A DNA stretch of 64,000 nt from CAYTGM01 sp964437365 (GTDB taxonomy: Bacteria; Sumerlaeota; Sumerlaeia; SLMS01): assembly GCA_964437365.1 (NCBI GenBank), contig CAYTGM010000011.1, positions 62,001 through 126,000 on the forward strand, in the 5' to 3' direction. The notes under the pieces were generated by a model, which was not told where the DNA came from, did not search any database, and saw only the letters and a list, made by a program, of their open reading frames with translations. The first letter of the stretch is position 1, and the number at the start of each line of letters is the position of its first letter. Below, in pieces: positions 62,178-64,000 of the stretch. Made by a program: the position numbers and the translations under genes.

Positions 62178-64000
62178 TGACTGGGTTTCTCCTTACTGCG
62201 TCCGCACAACGTGCGCAAAGTTCGGGATGTTCGCTGTCAGAACCAACATCCTCTTTCCAATTCCAGCAACGGATACATTTAGCTCCAGTTGCCTTCACTA
62301 TTTCGACAGAGGCCAGGATACCATTCGACCTCAAGTCATCGTCTATACCACGTGGTTCTTCCTGAACGAGTGTCACCTGTGACACGATAAAGAAAGTCGG
62401 GAGATAATCGAGTACCTTCTCGAGGAATCCAACCGTTTCTGCATCGGTCGCATAGAGAACCACCTTGGCGTCGAGAGAGTTGCCGATGACTTTCTCCGGA
62501 CTGCTTCTGAGTGGCTCAATTTTCTTTGTGACTTCATCACGCAAAACGAGGAGCCGCTCGAAGCGGGTGGCGAGTTCGGGGTCATCCCACGCGTCATTTT
62601 CCTCAGGAAATTCTGAGAGCTGTATGCATTGCTCTTTGTTTCCTGGGATGTTCTCCCACGCTTCGTCCGAAGTGAATGGAAGGATAGGTGCCATTAAACG
62701 AGATAAGACAGACGCCAGTTCGTACAGAACCGTTTGAGTCGAGCGGCGTATCGGGTCGTTGGCAGCCTGACAGTAGAGTCGATCTTTCGCAATGTCCAGA
62801 TAGAGGGCACCGAGGTCTCTACGACAGAAGGTATTCACCAGTTGATAAACACGGTGGAACTCGTATTTCTCGTAGGCTGAATCAACCTTATGGATCAATG
62901 AATTCAGCTGGTGAAGGATCCACTTATCATCGTGGGCCAGCTCTGCATGGGGAATGGCATCTTTTGCTGGATCAAAGTCATAGATGTTGCCGAGAAAGTA
63001 GCGCATCGTATTTCTGATGCGTCTATATGCTTCCGAGATCTGCTTCAGAGAGTTCTGAGAGATAGAAACGTCTCCACGGTAGTCCTCTGATGAGACCCAC
63101 ATTCTTAGAACATCAGCACCGCTCTGCTTCATCACATCAAGGGGGCTGATCACGTTGCCGAGTGACTTCGACATCGGCCGACCTTTTTCATCAAGAACAA
63201 AACCGTGTGTGAGTACTTGCTTGTAAGGAGCCTTGTCTTTTACGCCGAGAGAAACCCACATGGAAGACTGAAACCAGCCTCTGTGTTGATCACTTCCTTC
63301 AAGATAAAGGTCAGCGGGCCACTCAAGATCGTAGTTTTCATTGAGAACGGCAAGGTGAGTCGATCCTGAATCAAACCAGACGTCTAGACAGTTATACTCT
63401 TTCTCATAATTATCTGCTTCTGCGAGAAGGTTCGGTGGAAGAAAGTCTTCTACAGGCCGTGAAAACCAGGCGTCAGAGCCCTCTTCTTTCACGAACTCGG
63501 AAAGGCGGTCCAGAACTTCAGGAAGGAGCACACTTTCGCCAGTTTTCTTATTCTTAAGAGAAGGGATCGGCACACCCCAGGAGCGCTGTCTGGATAGACA
63601 CCAGTCGGGGCGGCTCTTTAACATATTGTAGATGCGGTCGCGGCCCCAGTTCGGGATCCATTCAACATCATCGCAATTCTTTAAGGCTTTCTCACGGAGA
63701 CCGTCTTTGTCGATCGCCATAAACCACTGTTCGGTAGCACGCATGATGATCGGCTTGTGTGAGCGCCATGAATAAGGATAGCTGTGCTTATAGTTATGTT
63801 TGGCAAGCAGAAGGCCTGATTCCTTCAGTTTCTCCAGAATCTTCTCATTGGCGGCAAAGACATTCATGCCTTCCATTTCCGCATAATCACTGGTGAAACG
63901 TCCTGCCTCGTCGACGGGGTTAAATACTTCCAGCCCGTATTCCTGACCAATCTCAAAATCTTCCACACCGTGTCCCGGTGCTGTATGGACGCAGCCAGTT
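62167..64000 (-). CDS. ileS: Isoleucyl-tRNA synthetase, C-terminal part (5' end outside window)
   Basis: The frame is open to the window edge; upstream of an internal ATG-less stretch it still reads TGCVHTAPGHGVEDFE, the class I synthetase editing/connective region, so the gene continues past base 64000. Visible are the region with RQRSWGVPIP, the KMSKS-type loop as PMSKSLGNVISP, the anticodon-binding domain, and a C-terminal zinc-binding segment (CIRCWNW and CARC). It charges tRNA-Ile in the cytoplasm. About 611 residues are in view. It ends inside the start of the DksA-type gene. Confidence 0.96.
   Translation of the reverse strand, partial: TGCVHTAPGHGVEDFEIGQEYGLEVFNPVDEAGRFTSDYAEMEGMNVFAANEKILEKLKESGLLLAKHNYKHSYPYSWRSHKPIIMRATEQWFMAIDKDGLREKALKNCDDVEWIPNWGRDRIYNMLKSRPDWCLSRQRSWGVPIPSLKNKKTGESVLLPEVLDRLSEFVKEEGSDAWFSRPVEDFLPPNLLAEADNYEKEYNCLDVWFDSGSTHLAVLNENYDLEWPADLYLEGSDQHRGWFQSSMWVSLGVKDKAPYKQVLTHGFVLDEKGRPMSKSLGNVISPLDVMKQSGADVLRMWVSSEDYRGDVSISQNSLKQISEAYRRIRNTMRYFLGNIYDFDPAKDAIPHAELAHDDKWILHQLNSLIHKVDSAYEKYEFHRVYQLVNTFCRRDLGALYLDIAKDRLYCQAANDPIRRSTQTVLYELASVLSRLMAPILPFTSDEAWENIPGNKEQCIQLSEFPEENDAWDDPELATRFERLLVLRDEVTKKIEPLRSSPEKVIGNSLDAKVVLYATDAETVGFLEKVLDYLPTFFIVSQVTLVQEEPRGIDDDLRSNGILASVEIVKATGAKCIRCWNWKEDVGSDSEHPELCARCADAVRRNPVSDS

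Overview
This 64 kb window carries about 45 protein-coding genes. It appears to come from a diderm (Gram-negative-type) bacterium, probably of a poorly cultured lineage. Evidence for the diderm envelope is an Lnt apolipoprotein N-acyltransferase, an RND pump with its membrane-fusion subunit, lipobox lipoproteins and an AlgI-type O-acylation pair. The host guess (Sumerlaeota, Hydrogenedentota or another Planctomycetota/FCB-adjacent group) rests on family style only: pseudopilins that end in a YDPTNGT..GDIWR-type motif, proline-threonine linkers, golvesin/xanthan-lyase-type domains and FG-GAP plus dockerin proteins. It is inference and has not been checked by phylogeny. No rRNA, tRNA, CRISPR array, insertion sequence or phage module was seen.

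Layout. 0-5 kb: the tail of a golvesin-type protein, an 850-base spacer, then a 1420-residue secreted adhesin or tail-spike-like protein with a C-terminal S74 self-cleaving chaperone domain. 5-10 kb: a polysaccharide flippase, a sulfotransferase and a membrane-anchored protein. 10-24 kb is rich in cell-wall hydrolases: a roughly 2410-residue secreted enzyme joining VanY carboxypeptidase, two TIM-barrel glycosidase-like domains and an M23 endopeptidase; a separate SH3-VanY enzyme; and an operon of an AmpD-type amidase, a GAF protein and a cytochrome c-sugar dehydrogenase fusion. 24-29 kb: seven tandem pseudopilin-like paralogues, two of which have lost the prepilin cleavage motif. 29-42 kb: secreted proteins, an FAD oxidoreductase, a dockerin/FG-GAP gene broken by one in-frame stop, an MBOAT/SGNH-type O-acylation pair, a fatty-acid desaturase and an amidase with an inserted golvesin domain. 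42-53 kb: a YHS lipoprotein, an orphan histidine kinase, a PASTA protein, an RND efflux pair, dtd, a DJ-1/PfpI protein, lnt and a diguanylate cyclase. 54-64 kb: core genes (pgk, uvrC, riboflavin synthase, ileS), with a GPP34 protein, a PAS histidine kinase, a HAD-like protein and a lysine-rich DksA/TraR protein.

Common theme. Much of the window serves the envelope: at least four genes carry peptidoglycan hydrolase domains, and others make, modify or display surface polymers and pilus-like fibres. Core metabolism and information genes begin near 49 kb and dominate after 54 kb.

Most unusual signals. (1) Four intergenic elements built from 11-bp direct units followed by an inverted copy, with a different core word at different loci. 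(2) The pseudopilin array with replaced N-termini. (3) The giant multi-enzyme wall hydrolase with a structured leader. (4) A cluster of perfect palindromes at 34.67-34.88 kb. (5) Family members with altered key residues: a HAD protein with DxCxT, a DksA protein with a rearranged Cys set, and thioredoxin-like domains without CxxC.
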